In this document: positions 42,488-50,802 of the stretch, one piece after another | Layout: each line of letters opens with the position of its first letter | Numbering within the stretch: the first letter of the stretch is position 1 | Source: Azospirillum brasilense | GTDB lineage: Bacteria; Pseudomonadota; Alphaproteobacteria; Azospirillales; Azospirillaceae | Direction: 5' to 3' | Length of the DNA stretch: 50,808 nt | Assembly: GCF_008365405.1 (NCBI RefSeq) | Contig: NZ_QOKV01000033.1 | Coordinates: forward strand, 1 to 50,808 | Translations under genes and position numbers: made by a program | Notes under the pieces: model-generated | Database searches by the model: none | What the model was told of the DNA's origin: nothing | Seen by the model: only the letters and a program-made list of their open reading frames with translations

Positions 42488-43735
42488 ATGAAAGAACTTG
42501 CGATCAACAACGGCCCCCGGGCGATCGAAGGCACGCTGCCCAGCTTCCGCGACGCATCCGGCAGGACGTTCGGCGAGGAAGAGACGCGCCATCTGCGGGA
42601 GGTGATGGAAACAGGCCGGCTGTCGTTCCTGACCGGACCGAAGACGTCCGAGTTCGAGCGCCGCTGGGCGGAGATGTACGGAGTCGAGACCGCCGTGGCC
42701 GTGGCCAATGGAACCGCCGCGCTTCATGTCGCCGTCACCTACCTCAACCCCGATCCCGCCGACGAGATTATTTTGTCGCCGATCACCGACGTCGGCACGG
42801 TCATCCCGATCCTGTATCAGCTTGCCATCCCGGTCTTCGCCGACGTCGACCCGAAGACGCAGAACATCGACCCCGCCTCGATCGAGCGGAACATAACCCC
42901 GCGCACGAAAGCGATCATCGTCACCCACGTCTACGGCCACCCAGCCGACATGGACGCGATCATGGCGATTGCGCGCAAGCATGGCTTGGCCGTGATCGAG
43001 GACTGCGCGCAGGCGCACCTCGCCTACTACAAGGATCGCCTCTGCGGGACGATCGGCGACGTCGGGTGCTTCAGCTTTCAGCAGTCGAAGCACATGACGA
43101 CCGGCGACGGCGGCATGGTGATCACCAACGGCGACGGTCGCTTCGGACGCAATCTGCGCCACTGCTCCGACAAGGGCTGGCCGCGGGAGCGTGGCGGCCG
43201 CGACCACCTGTTCCTCGCGACCAACTACCACATGACCGAACTGCAGGCCGCCGTCGGCCTCGGCCAACTGGGCAAGCTCAAGCGGTTCGTGGACGCGCGC
43301 ATCACGTCGGCCGACCGCCTGACCGAACGTCTTGCCGGCGTCCCGGTCACGCCCGTGCTTCCGGCGGAGGGGACCGTCGGTGTCTATTTCTTCTACAGCT
43401 TCCGCGTCGATCCTGCGGCGCTGACGGTCTCCGTGCCGGAGATGATGAAGGCCCTGGTCGCCGAAGGCATTGACGGGTTCATCGGCTATCCCGGACCGAT
43501 TCCGCTTTACCGCTACCCGCTCATCCGCGAGCACAGGACATTTGGCAACTCCGGCTGGCCGTTTACCCTCGATGGCGCACGCAGGGACGATTTCGCGTCT
43601 GAGCTGTGCCCGGAAGCGGAACGGGCCTGCCGGGAGACGGTGTGCATGTGGTGGACCGACCGGTTCGAAGACCGCCATGTCGAGCAGATCGCGGCCGCGA
43701 TCGACAAAGTCATGACCGCTTACGCCCGCGCCTGA
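42488..43735 (+). CDS. DegT/DnrJ/EryC1/StrS-family PLP aminotransferase
   Basis: A 415-residue pyridoxal-phosphate enzyme that interconverts keto and amino groups on sugars or cyclitols. Family motifs are NGTAALHVAV (PLP-phosphate region), the long VPVFADVDPKTQNIDP segment, VIEDCAQAHLAYY and the Schiff-base lysine Lys201 in FSFQQSKHMTTGDGG. The PITDVGTVIPILYQ stretch resembles scyllo-inosose aminotransferases. A cluster role in removing or adding an amino group during catabolism of an amino sugar or cyclitol is plausible. Start ATG 42488 has a weak site; it lies 65 bases after the AroE-like gene and 16 before the dehydrogenase. Confidence 0.85.
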   Translation: MKELAINNGPRAIEGTLPSFRDASGRTFGEEETRHLREVMETGRLSFLTGPKTSEFERRWAEMYGVETAVAVANGTAALHVAVTYLNPDPADEIILSPITDVGTVIPILYQLAIPVFADVDPKTQNIDPASIERNITPRTKAIIVTHVYGHPADMDAIMAIARKHGLAVIEDCAQAHLAYYKDRLCGTIGDVGCFSFQQSKHMTTGDGGMVITNGDGRFGRNLRHCSDKGWPRERGGRDHLFLATNYHMTELQAAVGLGQLGKLKRFVDARITSADRLTERLAGVPVTPVLPAEGTVGVYFFYSFRVDPAALTVSVPEMMKALVAEGIDGFIGYPGPIPLYRYPLIREHRTFGNSGWPFTLDGARRDDFASELCPEAERACRETVCMWWTDRFEDRHVEQIAAAIDKVMTAYARA

Positions 43736-43751
43736 TCCTCGAGGATATCCC

Positions 43752-45179
43752 ATGTTCAAGAACTGCATCGCCGGCGAGTGGATTGGATCGGAAGGACGGG
43801 AGAACATCAACCCGTCCGATACGGATGACGTCATCGGCGTGTTTGCGAAGGCAACGCGCGAGGACGTGCTTGACGCGATTTCCGCAGCCAAGGCCGCCTT
43901 CCCCGCATGGTCCCGCTCGGGACCGCTCGTCCGCCACGCCGTCCTGCGCAAGGCGGCGGACGAAATATTGGCGCGCAAGGACGAGCTGGGCGCCCTGCTC
44001 GCCCGCGAAGAAGGCAAGACGCTGCCGGAAGCCGTCGGCGAGGTCGTGAGGGCGTCGCAGATATTCGACTTCTTCGCGGGTGAGGCGCTCAGGCTCGCCG
44101 GCGAAACCGTTCCCTCCGTCCGCCCGGGGATCGCCGTCGAAGTCACCCGCGAGCCTCTCGGCGTGATCGGCATCATAACGCCGTGGAACTTTCCGATCGC
44201 GATCCCGGCGTGGAAGATCGCCCCGGCGCTCTGCTATGGGAACACGGTCGTCTTCAAGCCGGCGGACCTGGTCCCGGCCAGTTCCTGGGCGATCGTCGAC
44301 ATCCTGCAGCGCGCCGGCCTCCCGGCAGGCGTCCTCAACCTCGTCATGGGGCGCGGGTCGCTGGTCGGCCAGACGATCATCGACAGTCCCGACATCGCCG
44401 CGATCACCTTCACGGGTTCGACCCCAACCGGAAGAAAGATCGCGGCGGCATCCGTCGAGCACAACCGTCGCTTCCAGTTGGAGATGGGCGGCAAGAACCC
44501 GATGGTCGTGCTCGACGACGCCGACCTCGGGGTGGCCGTCGAAGCCGCGGTGAATTCCGCGTTCTTCTCGACCGGACAGCGCTGCACCGCATCCTCACGC
44601 CTGATCGTCACCGAAGGCATCCACGACCGCTTCGTCGCGGCGATGTCCGAGCGACTGGCTTCTCTCGTCGTGGACAACGCGCTCAAGCAGGGAACCCACA
44701 TCGGCCCCGTGGTCGACGAGGGGCAGCTCCAGCAGGATCTGGATTACATCGAGATCGGGCGGAGCGAAGGAGCCCGCCTCCACTTCGGCGGCAGGCGCCT
44801 GGAACGGGAGACCAAGGGATATTACCTGGAGCCGGCTCTCTTCACCGAAGCGACCAACGACATGCGCATCTCCCGCGAGGAGATCTTCGGACCGGTGGCC
44901 GCGGTGATCCGGGTTAAGAATTACGACGAAGCGCTGTCCGTCGCCAACGACACGCCCTTCGGACTTTCGGCCGGCATCGCCACGCAGAGCCTCAAGCATG
45001 CGACGCACTTCAAGCGAAACGCTGAGGCCGGCATGGTCATGGTGAACCTTCCCACCGCGGGAGTCGACTTCCACGTGCCGTTCGGCGGCAGGAAGGCCTC
45101 GTCCTTCGGTCCAAGGGAACAGGGGCGATACGCGGCAGAGTTTTTCACCACAATCAAGACAGGCTACACTCTCGCCTAG
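43752..45179 (+). CDS. Aldehyde dehydrogenase, alpha-ketoglutarate semialdehyde type
   Basis: A 475-residue NAD(P)-dependent dehydrogenase. The nucleotide motif is ITFTGSTPTGRKIA, the general base Glu244 in LEMGGKNP and the nucleophile Cys278 in GQRCTASSR, with GYYLEPALF and EEIFGPVAAVI further on. Close cousins oxidise succinate semialdehyde or alpha-ketoglutarate semialdehyde to the acid. As the upstream dehydratase would produce alpha-ketoglutarate semialdehyde, that is the favoured substrate, feeding 2-oxoglutarate to the TCA cycle. It is last of the four-gene operon; a hairpin and regulatory region follow. Confidence 0.88.
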   Translation: MFKNCIAGEWIGSEGRENINPSDTDDVIGVFAKATREDVLDAISAAKAAFPAWSRSGPLVRHAVLRKAADEILARKDELGALLAREEGKTLPEAVGEVVRASQIFDFFAGEALRLAGETVPSVRPGIAVEVTREPLGVIGIITPWNFPIAIPAWKIAPALCYGNTVVFKPADLVPASSWAIVDILQRAGLPAGVLNLVMGRGSLVGQTIIDSPDIAAITFTGSTPTGRKIAAASVEHNRRFQLEMGGKNPMVVLDDADLGVAVEAAVNSAFFSTGQRCTASSRLIVTEGIHDRFVAAMSERLASLVVDNALKQGTHIGPVVDEGQLQQDLDYIEIGRSEGARLHFGGRRLERETKGYYLEPALFTEATNDMRISREEIFGPVAAVIRVKNYDEALSVANDTPFGLSAGIATQSLKHATHFKRNAEAGMVMVNLPTAGVDFHVPFGGRKASSFGPREQGRYAAEFFTTIKTGYTLA

Positions 45180-45504
45180 GAGCCTGTTTGAGAAGGCGGC
45201 TAGAATACATCATGCAGTGGGGGTGTTGCGGTTTCTCTGCTATATGTTGTTTTCTGCCGGACTTTGCAAACAGCTCCAAGAGCAGCGGCGAAACGGCGGA
45301 AGCCTCTAACAGCTTCCGCCACTTTGTAGGCAAAGTTCATTATTTTTGCGCACGCGCGACCATTATCTCGCCGCGCAAGCTCACAGATTTTCTGTGGCTC
45401 GATCCATAAAAAAGATTATTGCCGACAAAACTCAAAATGATATGGTGTGTGCGACCGGCTGCCATCAGCCTGCGGCTTCAACAGCATAGAGGATCGAACA
45501 CTTG
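45180..45504. other. Intergenic region with hairpin and shared motif
   Basis: This 325-base gap is AT-rich for this genome. It holds a perfect hairpin at 45295-45320 (nine-base stem, GGCGGAAGC / GCTTCCGCC, eight-base loop), a 16-base dyad ACTTTG-TAGG-CAAAGT at 45321-45336, and the motif at 45339-45353. A 73-residue open frame (45188-45409) spans these features and is not supported. The hairpin lacks a U-tract, so it could be an attenuator, operator or degenerate terminator. Confidence 0.5.
45339..45353 (-). promoter_or_regulatory. Shared motif before the ABC transporter operon
   Basis: Read leftward: GTGCGCAAAAATAAT, matching 40598-40612 at 14 of 15 positions. It lies about 150 bases before the ATPase gene start, in the opposite orientation to the divergent-operator copy. 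Confidence 0.5.
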
Positions 45505-46236
45505 ATGGCCGCGACAATCGTTGATTTCAAAGGCGTAAGGAAGAGCTTCGGATCGCTCGAAGTCCTCAAGGGCATCGACCTTCATCTGAATGCGGGCGAA
45601 GTGATGGCGCTGATCGGACGCAGCGGCTCTGGAAAGAGCACAGCGCTCCGGTGCGTGAATGGTCTCGAGCAGATCAACGCCGGAACGCTCACGGTCTGCG
45701 GACACGGCCTCCATGAACCTGAGGTGGATCTCCGTGCGCTGCGCCGCGAGGTCGGCATCGTCTTCCAGGGGTACAACCTCTTCCCCCACCTTACCGTCGC
45801 ACAGAATGTGATGCTCGCCCCGCGCAAGGTGAAGAAGGTCGGCGCCGCCGAGGCACGCGACCTCGCGGCGGAGGTGCTCTCGCAAGTCGGGCTTTCGGAC
45901 AAGCTGGACTCCTATCCCAGCCAGCTCTCCGGCGGACAGCAGCAGCGCGTCGCGATCGCGAGGTCCCTCGCGATGCGTCCCCGCCTGATGCTCTTCGACG
46001 AGGTCACGTCGGCACTCGATCCCGAACTCACGGGCGAAGTGCTCAAGACCATCGAGAAGCTCGCCTCCGACGGGATGACCATGCTGCTGGTCACGCACGA
46101 GATGTCGTTCGCGAGTTCGGTCGCCTCCGAGATCGTCTTCATGCATCTGGGCAAGGTCTGGGAGCGCGGCCCCCGCGACCTCCTTTCCCGGGCCTCCACC
46201 CCCGAACTGAGGCAGTTCATCGGAACCGGCCTCTAG
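45505..46236 (+). CDS. Polar amino acid ABC transporter, ATP-binding subunit
   Basis: A 243-residue ATPase of the GlnQ/HisP type. Walker A is GRSGSGKST (about 38-46), the Q-loop VFQGYNLFPHLTV, signature LSGGQQQRVAIARSLAM, Walker B RLMLFDEVTSALDP and H-loop LLVTHEMSFA. The initiator could be TTG 45502 or ATG 45505; ATG is preferred. Two permeases and a binding protein follow, so this is the energising subunit of a complete importer. It is in the same direction and shares a regulatory motif with the sugar-acid operons. Confidence 0.93.
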   Translation: MAATIVDFKGVRKSFGSLEVLKGIDLHLNAGEVMALIGRSGSGKSTALRCVNGLEQINAGTLTVCGHGLHEPEVDLRALRREVGIVFQGYNLFPHLTVAQNVMLAPRKVKKVGAAEARDLAAEVLSQVGLSDKLDSYPSQLSGGQQQRVAIARSLAMRPRLMLFDEVTSALDPELTGEVLKTIEKLASDGMTMLLVTHEMSFASSVASEIVFMHLGKVWERGPRDLLSRASTPELRQFIGTGL

Positions 46237-46304
46237 CGCGGGCCGACCGACCCGCCCCTACCTGGCTCGGTCAACCGCGCCGCCGGCAAGAAACAGGCTC
46301 TTCC

Positions 46305-47009
46305 ATGCAATCATTGCAATTCGGGTGGCTCTCGCAAAACATCGGCATGCTTCTCCATGGTGCGCTCACCACCATCCTCCTGACCGTCGCGGCGTGTGCC
46401 GCCGGGAGCCTCATCGGCATCGCGGTCGGCCTGTGCAGGCAGCGCGGAAATCTTGTCCTGCGCACCGTGGGAGCGACGTACGTGGAAGCGATCCGGAACA
46501 CTCCGCTTCTCGTGCAGGCCTTCATCGTCTATTTCGGCCTCTCGAGCGTAGGCTTCCGCCTCGACCCGCTTTCGGCGGCGCTCCTGGCCCTCGTGGTCAA
46601 CTGCGGCGCCTATTCGGCCGAGATCTTCCGCGCAGGCTTCCAGTCCATCCAGCCCGCTCAGCACCAGGCGGCGGAAAGCCTGGCCCTCTCGAAGTTCCAG
46701 GCATTCGTCTATGTGATCCTGCCGCAGGCGCTGAGGAACATCTGGGTGCCGCTCAGCGGCCAGTTCGTGCTGATCATGCTCGCTTCGAGCATCGTCTCCC
46801 AGATTTCGGCCGAGGAACTCACCGCATTCGCCAATCAGATCCAGTCCAGCACGTTCCGCAGCTTCGAGGTCTACATCGTTCTCGCCGTCATGTACCTGGC
46901 CCTGTCCATCCTGCTCAAGACCCTCCTCTCGCGCATGGCATACGTGCTTTTCCCCGAGCAGCGGGTCCTTCGCAGATCGCAGCGGCGCGCGCGCAGAGGA
47001 GTCCGATAA
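46305..47009 (+). CDS. Polar amino acid ABC transporter, permease 1
   Basis: A 234-residue HisM/HisQ-type permease with about five helices. The N-terminal helix (LLHGALTTILLTVAACAAGSLIGIA) is followed by VEAIRNTPLLVQAFIVYFG and the EAA-loop equivalent HQAAESLALSKFQAFVYVILPQALR that contacts the ATPase. Its TAA stop overlaps the next ATG by one base. The C-terminal tail is strongly basic. Confidence 0.92.
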   Translation: MQSLQFGWLSQNIGMLLHGALTTILLTVAACAAGSLIGIAVGLCRQRGNLVLRTVGATYVEAIRNTPLLVQAFIVYFGLSSVGFRLDPLSAALLALVVNCGAYSAEIFRAGFQSIQPAQHQAAESLALSKFQAFVYVILPQALRNIWVPLSGQFVLIMLASSIVSQISAEELTAFANQIQSSTFRSFEVYIVLAVMYLALSILLKTLLSRMAYVLFPEQRVLRRSQRRARRGVR

Positions 47010-47650
47010 TGCGGGAGTTTTCCTACAACGATCTCTTCTTCCTCCTCGACGCCACCCAGTACACGCTCTGGCTGTCGCTTGTCTCGCTCATCCTCGGCGG
47101 CGTGATCGGCATCGGCGTTTGCCTCATGCGGCTGAGCACCTCGCGGCCTGTGGCGGCCCTCGCCTCGGCGATCGTCGCGGTGGGTCAGGGAGTGCCTCCC
47201 CTGGTGCTCCTCTTCCTGGCCTACTTCGGCCTGTCCTTCGCGGGAGTCGTCGTCAGCCCCTTCATCGCCGCCTGTGTCGCGCTGAGCTACTTCGCGGCGG
47301 TCTATCTCGGCGAAATCTGGCGCAGCGCCATCCAGTCCATACCGACGGCGCAGTGGGAAGCGTCTGAATCCCTTTCGCTGTCGTGGGGCCAGCAGATGGT
47401 CTACGTGATCGTCCCCCAGGCCATACGTCTCGCGACGCCTTCAAGCGTGGGCTTCGTCGTCCAACTCGTGAAGAACACGTCGCTGGCCTCGATTGTCGGG
47501 CTGGTGGAACTGACCCGCGCCGGGCAGCTGGTCAACAACGCGACCTTCCAGGCGTTCGAGGTCTTCCTGGCCGTCGCCGCGATCTACTTCTGCCTCTGCT
47601 ATCCGCTGTCATTGCTGAGCCGCTACCTTGAGAAGAGGACGGCCTACTGA
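47009..47650 (+). CDS. Polar amino acid ABC transporter, permease 2
   Basis: A 213-residue second permease, about five helices, with the EAA-loop AQWEASESLSLSWGQQMVYVIVPQAIR. TAATG links it to permease 1, so the two are translationally coupled and form the heterodimeric channel. An open frame from 46325 reads out of frame through permease 1 before this start; the correct start is ATG 47009. Confidence 0.92.
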   Translation: MREFSYNDLFFLLDATQYTLWLSLVSLILGGVIGIGVCLMRLSTSRPVAALASAIVAVGQGVPPLVLLFLAYFGLSFAGVVVSPFIAACVALSYFAAVYLGEIWRSAIQSIPTAQWEASESLSLSWGQQMVYVIVPQAIRLATPSSVGFVVQLVKNTSLASIVGLVELTRAGQLVNNATFQAFEVFLAVAAIYFCLCYPLSLLSRYLEKRTAY

Positions 47651-47702
47651 TTCCGCGCGCCGGAACAGCTGAACCAAACATCAAAACCAAAGGGAACGAA
47701 CA

Positions 47703-48488
47703 ATGAAACGCATGCTGCTGTCGCTCATGGTCGCCGCCGCGACTCTCGCCGGAAGCGCCTCCCTGGCTGCAGCCCAGACGCTGGAAGCCATCCAGTCCCG
47801 CGGAAAGGTCCTTATTGCCGTAGACACCTCGGTTCCCCCATACGGCATGCTCGATGCGAACATGCAACCGGAAGGCTACGACGTCGATATGGCGAAGCTG
47901 ATCGCCAAGGATCTTGGCGTTACGCTCGAGCTTGTGCCCGTAACCGGTCCGAACCGAATTGCCTTCCTGGAAAGCAAGCGAGCGGACATTGTCATCTCGA
48001 CCTTCGGCGTCACGCCTGAGCGGGCCAAGACGGTGAACTTCACAATACCTTACGGGGCCAACCAGATCTGGCTCTTCGGCGACAAGGGCCAGGCAGCCGC
48101 GTCGGCCGCGGACCTCTCGGGGAAGTCCGTGGCCGTAGTCCGCGGTTCGATCCAGGACAACATGGTGACCCGCGTGCTCCCCCAGGACACCGTGATCCGG
48201 CGGTACGAGGACGACGCCACGGCGGCGACGGCCCTGTTGAGCGGGCAGGTTTCCTTCATCGCGACCGGAACGCTGATCGGTGACAAGATCGTCAAGCGCG
48301 ACGAGAAAAAGTACGGGCGCAAACTCCTGCTCGGACTGAGCCCCTACTCGATTGGCATCCGCAAGGGCGACATGGAGTTCCTGCACATGATGAACACGTT
48401 CATCTACACCTACCGCCTCAGCGGCCAGCTGGACGAGATGAGCAAGAAGTGGATCGGCGCCGGCTTGGAAAACCTGCAGTCCTTCTGA
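47703..48488 (+). CDS. Polar amino acid ABC transporter, substrate-binding protein
   Basis: A 261-residue periplasmic receptor of the SBP_bac_3 family. The signal peptide (about 1-24) ends near AAA-QTLEA. The mature start QSRGKVLIAVDTSVPPYGMLD, the hinge YDVDMAKLIAKDL, RADIVISTFGVTPERAKTVNFTIPY and VVRGSIQDN are typical of glutamine/lysine-arginine-type receptors. AAAGGGAACGAACA precedes ATG 47703. The arginine contacting the ligand carboxylate is probably in the PERAK region. Specificity is not readable; an amino sugar acid or amino acid fits the neighbouring aminotransferase and M81 enzyme. Confidence 0.92.
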   Translation: MKRMLLSLMVAAATLAGSASLAAAQTLEAIQSRGKVLIAVDTSVPPYGMLDANMQPEGYDVDMAKLIAKDLGVTLELVPVTGPNRIAFLESKRADIVISTFGVTPERAKTVNFTIPYGANQIWLFGDKGQAAASAADLSGKSVAVVRGSIQDNMVTRVLPQDTVIRRYEDDATAATALLSGQVSFIATGTLIGDKIVKRDEKKYGRKLLLGLSPYSIGIRKGDMEFLHMMNTFIYTYRLSGQLDEMSKKWIGAGLENLQSF

Positions 48489-48562
48489 AGAACTTTGGAA
48501 CGCAGCATGCCAGGGGGGAAGGGCGGCATGGCCCTTGCGGTCTCCCGGCCCGCAGATCGGAA

Positions 48563-50047
48563 ATGACGATGACGCAACGCTCCATCCTTGTTGGCCAGAT
48601 TTGGCACGAAGGACACTCGTTCAACCCCATCCGGACGCGCGAGGAGGACTTCATTTTCCTGCGTGGGCCGCAACTCCTCGACGAGGCCCGGGCGACATCC
48701 ACGGCCTTGAGCGGCATCGTCAAGACCGCCGAAGCGCTCGGGTACCACTGCGTTCCCGCCATAAGCGCGCGGACAAGGCCGGGCGGAGCAATCGAGCAGA
48801 CGGCTTTCGAGCGCATCGCCGATCAATTCGTCGACGCTGCAAGGCAGGGAGGCTTCGACGCGATCTGCCTTGACCTTCACGGCGCGACGCTGGCCGAGAA
48901 GACCCTCGACCCCGAGGGCTACCTCCTGGGGCGGCTGCGCGAGATCGTCGGCCGTGACATGATGATTTCGGTCGCGCTTGACCTCCATGCCTACCTCACG
49001 CCCGAGATGGTCGAGCATGCGACCGTCATGACGAGTTTTCGGACCACGCCGCACGCGGACATCGAAGAGACGGGCGCACGTGCGATGCGCCTGCTCGACG
49101 GCTTGCTTGATACGGGCACGGCCCCGCGTGCCGTCTATTCCCTTATCCCCTTTCTTACGCGAGGCAACGACGAGACCTGGTCAGGTCCCCTCCTCGGGAT
49201 CCACGCGGTCGCGGACGAATGGCGGTCGCGCCCAGATGTCACCGACCTCTCGATCTTCAACGTACACCCGTTCCTCGACGTCCCCGGCTACGGGCAGGTC
49301 GTCCTCGCCTACGACATGGGAGCCGGCAGTGCGGTCGCCGCCTGCAAGGACCTGAGCGAGCGGCTCTGGAACGCGCGCGACCAATTCCAGGAACAGCTCA
49401 TGTCCGTGAATGAGGCGCTGACGATCGCGCAGACCTCTGGACAGCTTCTCGCTTTAGGCGACCAAGGCGACCGTGTCATGGGCGCAGGTCCCGGTGACTC
49501 TCCAGAGATCGCGCGGATCGCCCTCCGAGATTTTCCGGACCTGAAGGTCGCCGTTCCGGTCTACGACCCGCAGGCTGTGGCCCGTGCCCGGGAGGCCGGC
49601 GAGAACGCGGTCCTGCGGATGCCTGTCGGTGGCGGGTTCACCCTTTCGGTCGATCCGCTCGAGGCGCATTGGACCGTCGTCCGGCTGTGCCGGGCCCGCT
49701 TTACCAACATCGGGCCGTACATGGCCGGAACGGAGGCCGACTTCGGTAACGCCGCAGTGCTGAAGAGTGGTGCGGTGACGGTGATCGTCACGGACTTGGC
49801 GCCCAACGTGCACGATCCCGCCTTCTACGAGGCCGTTGGCCTTCCGCTGGCAGGTCAGCAGGCTGTCGTCGCAAGAGCCGCCAACCATTACAAGCTCTCA
49901 TTCGCGGGCATCGCCCGGACGATCACGGTCGACACGCCGGGACTCACCGCGTTCAGGCCGCATCAGTTCCCATTCAGCAAGGCCCGTCCATTCCATCCTC
50001 TCGACAAGATCGACTGGAGATTCCGGCCCCGGCTATACAACGGCTGA
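48563..50047 (+). CDS. M81-family metallopeptidase (MlrC-like)
   Basis: A 494-residue zinc hydrolase related to microcystinase C. Conserved M81 segments are WHEGHSFNP near the start, the metal-ligand clusters ICLDLHGATLAE, VALDLHAYLTPEMV and SFRTTPHADIEETG, and later GDSPEIARIALRD and GNAAVLKSGAVTVIVTD. Metal ligands are expected from these Asp and His residues. M81 proteins usually sit beside amino acid or peptide transporters and cleave small peptides, cyclic or acylated; the natural substrate here is unknown. ATG 48563 was chosen; ATG 48569 is two codons later. It is 75 bases after the ABC receptor gene and is the last intact catabolic gene before the IS remnant. Confidence 0.88.
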   Translation: MTMTQRSILVGQIWHEGHSFNPIRTREEDFIFLRGPQLLDEARATSTALSGIVKTAEALGYHCVPAISARTRPGGAIEQTAFERIADQFVDAARQGGFDAICLDLHGATLAEKTLDPEGYLLGRLREIVGRDMMISVALDLHAYLTPEMVEHATVMTSFRTTPHADIEETGARAMRLLDGLLDTGTAPRAVYSLIPFLTRGNDETWSGPLLGIHAVADEWRSRPDVTDLSIFNVHPFLDVPGYGQVVLAYDMGAGSAVAACKDLSERLWNARDQFQEQLMSVNEALTIAQTSGQLLALGDQGDRVMGAGPGDSPEIARIALRDFPDLKVAVPVYDPQAVARAREAGENAVLRMPVGGGFTLSVDPLEAHWTVVRLCRARFTNIGPYMAGTEADFGNAAVLKSGAVTVIVTDLAPNVHDPAFYEAVGLPLAGQQAVVARAANHYKLSFAGIARTITVDTPGLTAFRPHQFPFSKARPFHPLDKIDWRFRPRLYNG

Positions 50048-50108
50048 CCTGAGACCGGAAAACTCCTCCAGGAATGGGTAGAGTCCGTCATCGGGGGGAG
50101 ACGGACAG

Positions 50109-50597
50109 ATGAGACGCAGCCGGTTCAGCGAGGAGCAGATCATCGGCATCCTGAAGGAGCAGGAGGCCGGACAGAAGACGGCGGACTTGTGCCGCCGACA
50201 CGGGATCAGCGAGGCGACGTTCTACACCTGGAAGGCCAAGTACGGCGGGTTGGAGGTCTCTGAGGCCCGGCGTCTGAAGGCGCTCGAGGATGAGAACGCC
50301 CGGTTGAAGAAGTTGCTGGCCGAGGCCATGCTCGACAACGCCATCCTGAAGGACGTCGCCGCAAAAAAAATGGTGACGCCCGCCGCCGTGCGGAGGGCCG
50401 TTGCCCATGTCCGTGCCCGCCACGGCGTGAGCGAGCGGCGGGCGTGACTTGTGCTGGGAGTGGATCGCTCGACGGTGCGTTACCGTTCCCGGCGTCCGGA
50501 TGATGCCGCCGTTCGGGAACGGCTGCGCGAGTTGTCGCGCCAGCGGCGTCGCTTCGGCTATCGCCCGCTGCATCTGCTGCTGGCCCGCGAAGGTCGC
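50109..50597 (+). pseudogene. IS3 (IS407-like) transposase remnant
   Basis: OrfA starts at ATG 50109 (RRSRFSEEQIIGILKEQEAGQKTADLCRRHGIS, helix-turn-helix, then a leucine zipper). Its normal end is replaced by an eight-A run (50363-50370) where IS407 relatives have seven A and a -1 frameshift; with eight A the frame continues straight into OrfB (MVTPAAVRRAVAHVRARHGVSERRA). OrfB then meets TGA at 50445-50447 where a Cys codon is expected, resumes in the same frame (VDRSTVRYRSRRPDD, RRRFGYRPLHLLLAREG) and loses similarity after about 50597, before the DDE catalytic residues. The element is therefore non-functional and marks the right boundary of the catabolic block. Confidence 0.82.
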
Positions 50598-50635
50598 CTG
50601 CACAGTGCGTTGGCCGGCATCTTGGGTCGGGGTCC

Positions 50636-50675
50636 AAAAACAGCGAAGGCCGGCTCCGTCTCCGGGGCCGGCCTT
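50636..50675 (-). terminator. Rho-independent terminator of tRNA-fMet
   Basis: Reading leftward from the tRNA, a nine-base stem (50667-50675 with 50646-50654, twelve-base loop) is followed after five bases by TTTTT (50640-50636). The stem lies 17 bases past the CCA end, as expected for tRNA transcript termination. Confidence 0.78.
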
Positions 50676-50690
50676 GCCGAGCAGATAAAG

Positions 50691-50768
<78 letters not shown>

Positions 50769-50802
50769 GATGTTCCTTGGGAAGAGAACCGTGTGCGACG
50801 AT

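Noticed and set aside
45188..45409. A 73-codon open frame between the aldehyde dehydrogenase and ABC genes
   Set aside because: It has no ribosome-binding site, crosses the hairpin and operator-like motif, and has no recognisable motif.
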